A DNA stretch of 26,524 nucleotides, taken from the NCBI GenBank assembly GCA_900552585.1, contig USAB01000019.1, positions 1 to 26,524 of the forward strand, in the 5' to 3' direction. The stretch's first letter is position 1. Each line of letters begins with the position of its first letter. Made by a program: the position numbers and the translations under genes. The notes under the pieces are model-generated. The model saw only the letters and a program-made list of their open reading frames with translations, was not told the origin of the DNA and ran no database searches. This document shows positions 24,585-26,524 of the stretch, one piece after another. This DNA is from an uncultured Coriobacteriaceae bacterium (lineage in GTDB: Bacteria > Actinomycetota > Coriobacteriia > Coriobacteriales > Eggerthellaceae).

Positions 24585-25328
24585 ATGACCCATCTGGACT
24601 GGAAGAACGTCGGAAAGAACGAACCCGGCATGCCGACGCCCAACTTCGCCGGCGACGAATCGGACCTGGAGGGCGGCATCCCTCCCATCGAGTCGCGCCT
24701 GCGCCATAACATCCTGCGCGTGCCGAAGGTGATCAAGCAGGCATCGGGCATCGTGGTGTACGGACGAAAGATCCAAAGCCTGTTGTTCTCCACGGACATC
24801 GCCATCATCAAGAACTGCGACGCCGACGCCGTGTTCTGCGTCTACCCGTTCACGGCGCAGCGCGCCATCAGCGCGGCCGTGCTGCGCGTGGCCGCCGTGC
24901 CCGTGTTCGTGGGCGTGGGCGGCGGCACCACGCAGGGCATGCGCGCCACGTACCTGGCCATGGATGCGGAGAACCAGGGCGCCATGGGCGTGGTGGTGAA
25001 CGACCCGCTGCCGAACAAGGATCTGCGCCTGATGGCGCGCACCGTGGACATCCCCATTGTGGTCACGGTGGCTTCAGAGAACCGCGATGCGGGCAAGCGT
25101 CTGGACAGCGGCGCCGCCATCCTGAATGTGGCAGCCGGCGCGAAGACGGCCGACGTCGTGGCGAAGATCCGCAAGGAATATCCGCGCGCACCCATCATCG
25201 CATCGGGCGGCAGGTCGGACGAATCCATTGCCCGTACCATCGATGCCGGCGCGAACGCCATCGTATGGACGCCGCCCAGCTCGGGCCAGCTGTTCTCCAC
25301 CATGATGGACGACTATCGCGCCCGTTAA
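24585..25328 (+). CDS. Uncharacterised TIM-barrel-like protein
   Basis: The 247-residue protein alternates short hydrophobic strands and helices like a (beta/alpha)8 barrel: GIVVYG, DIAIIKN, AVFCVYPF, VPVFVGVGGG, GVVVNDP, IPIVVTVAS, AAILNVAAG, PIIASGGRSDESIARTIDAGANAIVWTPPSSG. The two glycine-rich turns (about 105-112 and 202-206) resemble phosphate-binding loops of IMP dehydrogenase-like or nitronate monooxygenase-like barrels. I cannot assign a reaction. No membrane span or signal is seen. The ribosome site CTAAGGAGGTACGC before the ATG is near perfect, suggesting good expression. Terminators on both sides make it a single-gene unit. Confidence 0.8.
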   Translation: MTHLDWKNVGKNEPGMPTPNFAGDESDLEGGIPPIESRLRHNILRVPKVIKQASGIVVYGRKIQSLLFSTDIAIIKNCDADAVFCVYPFTAQRAISAAVLRVAAVPVFVGVGGGTTQGMRATYLAMDAENQGAMGVVVNDPLPNKDLRLMARTVDIPIVVTVASENRDAGKRLDSGAAILNVAAGAKTADVVAKIRKEYPRAPIIASGGRSDESIARTIDAGANAIVWTPPSSGQLFSTMMDDYRAR

Positions 25329-25365
25329 CCTGTTAAGAGGAAAGGCCGCTGCATATCGCGCTATT

Positions 25366-25401
25366 GAACGCGCCGGCGAATTACCCGCTGGCGCGTTCTT
25401 T
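25366..25401 (+). terminator. Terminator-like hairpin after the TIM-barrel gene
   Basis: GAACGCGCC (25366-25374) pairs perfectly with GGCGCGTTC (25390-25398), followed by TTT. It lies between convergent genes and may also serve the minus-strand FAD gene. Confidence 0.6.
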
Positions 25402-25444
25402 GCGTATCCGGCGTCTTATGGGCGCGCCAACGCGGCGAGAAAGC

Positions 25445-26524
25445 CTACTCGGCTTGCATCTGCGCCTGGCGCACGAGCGCTTCCGCCACACGCAGCCCGT
25501 CAACGGCCGCGGACATGATGCCGCCGGCATAGCCCGCGCCTTCGCCGCAGGGATATACGCCCGATGCGGGCGCATCCGGCCCGCCGACGTGCGCCTGCAG
25601 GTCCTGCCTGCCGCGCACGATGCGCACCGGCGACGACGAGCGTGTCTCGGGCGCCGTCATCACGGCGCGCGCATCCGCGAACCCGTGGATGCGCCGGTCG
25701 AGCAGCGGCAGCGCCTGCTCCAACGCCTGCGTCATGAACGCCGGCAGCACGTCATGCAGATCGCACCATGCCACACCGCGCGCATACGTGGGTTGCACGG
25801 GCGCATCGCCGTGCCTACCCGCCTTGCCGGACTTCGCATGGGAAGGAGCATCGGCGCCCAGGAAGTCACCCACATGCTGCGCCGGCGCCTGGTACGGCGC
25901 GCCGCCCGCCGCCCGAGCCGCCTGGAACGCGCGCTGCTCGATGGCCCGCTGCAGCTTCGCGCCCGCCAGCACGTCGTCCGAATCGCCGCCGAAATCCGCC
26001 GGGTCCACGTTCACCAGCAGCGCGGCATTCGAGTTCTTCCCGTCACGGGCAAAATCGCTCATGCCGTTCACCACCACGCCGCCCGGCTCGCTCGCCGCGC
26101 ACGTCACGCGGCCACCCGGGCACATGCAGAACGTGTGCACGGTGCGCCCGCCGCCCACATGGACGGCCGCCTTGTATTCCGCAGCGCCCAGCGCCGGGCT
26201 CTTCGCCGCATGGCCCCACTGGCTCCGGTTCATATCCGCCTGCGAATGCTCGATGCGCACTCCCATAGCGAAGGGCTTGCGCTCCATCTCGAACCCGTTG
26301 GCACGCAGCATCTCGAACGTGTCGCGCGCGGAATGGCCGGTGGCCAGCACCAACGCCTCCGCCGGCTCTTCATATTCCGTGCCGTCCGCGCCGCGCAGCG
26401 TCACGGCGGCCAGGCGGCCCGCCTGAAGGCGAAGACCCGTCAGGCGCGTGCCGAACCGCACCTGGCCCCCGCGCGCGGCGATCTCGTTGCGCAGCGTCCG
26501 CACGGCCTGCGGCAGGCGGTCGCT
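25445..26524 (-). CDS. FAD-dependent oxidoreductase of the COG2509 type (C-terminal part, cut by window edge)
   Basis: The reading frame is open to the window edge, so the N-terminal FAD-binding part is missing. The visible 359 residues begin SDRLPQAVRTLRNEIAARGG, the conserved stretch of uncharacterised FAD-dependent dehydrogenases. Family motifs continue: ALVLATGHSARDTFEML, FAMGVRIEH, TFCMCPGGRVTCAASEPGG, VNGMSDFARDGKNSNAALLV and the C-terminal FAD site GVYPCGEGAGYAGGIMSAAVDG. The electron acceptor and substrate are unknown. Codon use is strongly GC-biased. A GTG at 26503 is within the conserved region and is not the start. Confidence 0.9.
   Translation of the reverse strand, partial: SDRLPQAVRTLRNEIAARGGQVRFGTRLTGLRLQAGRLAAVTLRGADGTEYEEPAEALVLATGHSARDTFEMLRANGFEMERKPFAMGVRIEHSQADMNRSQWGHAAKSPALGAAEYKAAVHVGGGRTVHTFCMCPGGRVTCAASEPGGVVVNGMSDFARDGKNSNAALLVNVDPADFGGDSDDVLAGAKLQRAIEQRAFQAARAAGGAPYQAPAQHVGDFLGADAPSHAKSGKAGRHGDAPVQPTYARGVAWCDLHDVLPAFMTQALEQALPLLDRRIHGFADARAVMTAPETRSSSPVRIVRGRQDLQAHVGGPDAPASGVYPCGEGAGYAGGIMSAAVDGLRVAEALVRQAQMQAE

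Overview
The window is a stretch of bacterial chromosome, mostly GC-rich and densely packed with genes. The protein set suggests an anaerobic high-GC Gram-positive, most plausibly a gut actinobacterium of the Coriobacteriia/Eggerthellaceae. The reasons are a LytR-CpsA-Psr envelope protein, an OFA-type MFS carrier, a TRAP transporter, a type-2 LeuC and a cysteine-rich HisRS. This assignment is by resemblance only. No tRNA, rRNA, CRISPR array, insertion sequence or integrase was recognised.

Left flank (1-5.6 kb). The 5' part of riboflavin synthase (ribE) and ribD lie on the minus strand behind a complete control region: sigma-70-like promoter, FMN riboswitch and intrinsic terminator. A NifU-type Fe-S scaffold and an unrecognised eight-cysteine protein run the other way and converge on a murA-LCP pair, which makes peptidoglycan precursor and a divergent envelope protein.

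Central accessory block (about 5.6-16.7 kb). Base composition drops visibly from about 7.3 kb to 16.7 kb. In transcription order on the minus strand it carries a VOC-fold protein, an AEC-family carrier, a tripartite TRAP transporter (dctQ-dctM-dctP), a LysR regulator, a type I 3-dehydroquinase (aroD), a YdiB-like quinate/shikimate dehydrogenase (aroE) and an MFS carrier. One AT-rich orphan gene (TPR-like plus coiled coil) is divergent from lysR and shares overlapping face-to-face promoters with it. I read the block as a quinate/shikimate-type uptake and interconversion module. The aroD-ydiB-MFS neighbourhood recalls E. coli ydiN-ydiB-aroD. A 10-bp motif, TGAATGGAGC, occurs three times around aroE, aroD and lysR and is the best operator candidate. 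The AroD has Gln where the family has a catalytic Glu (position 86).

Right flank (16.7-26.5 kb). A housekeeping run on the minus strand reads leuC-leuD-leuB-hisS-aspS. leuB and hisS overlap by one base, linking leucine synthesis to tRNA charging. AspRS carries a His typical of the non-discriminating type. Divergent from leuC lie an M20 amidohydrolase and an unassigned TIM-barrel-like protein, each followed by an intrinsic terminator. They converge on a COG2509-type FAD protein cut by the window edge.
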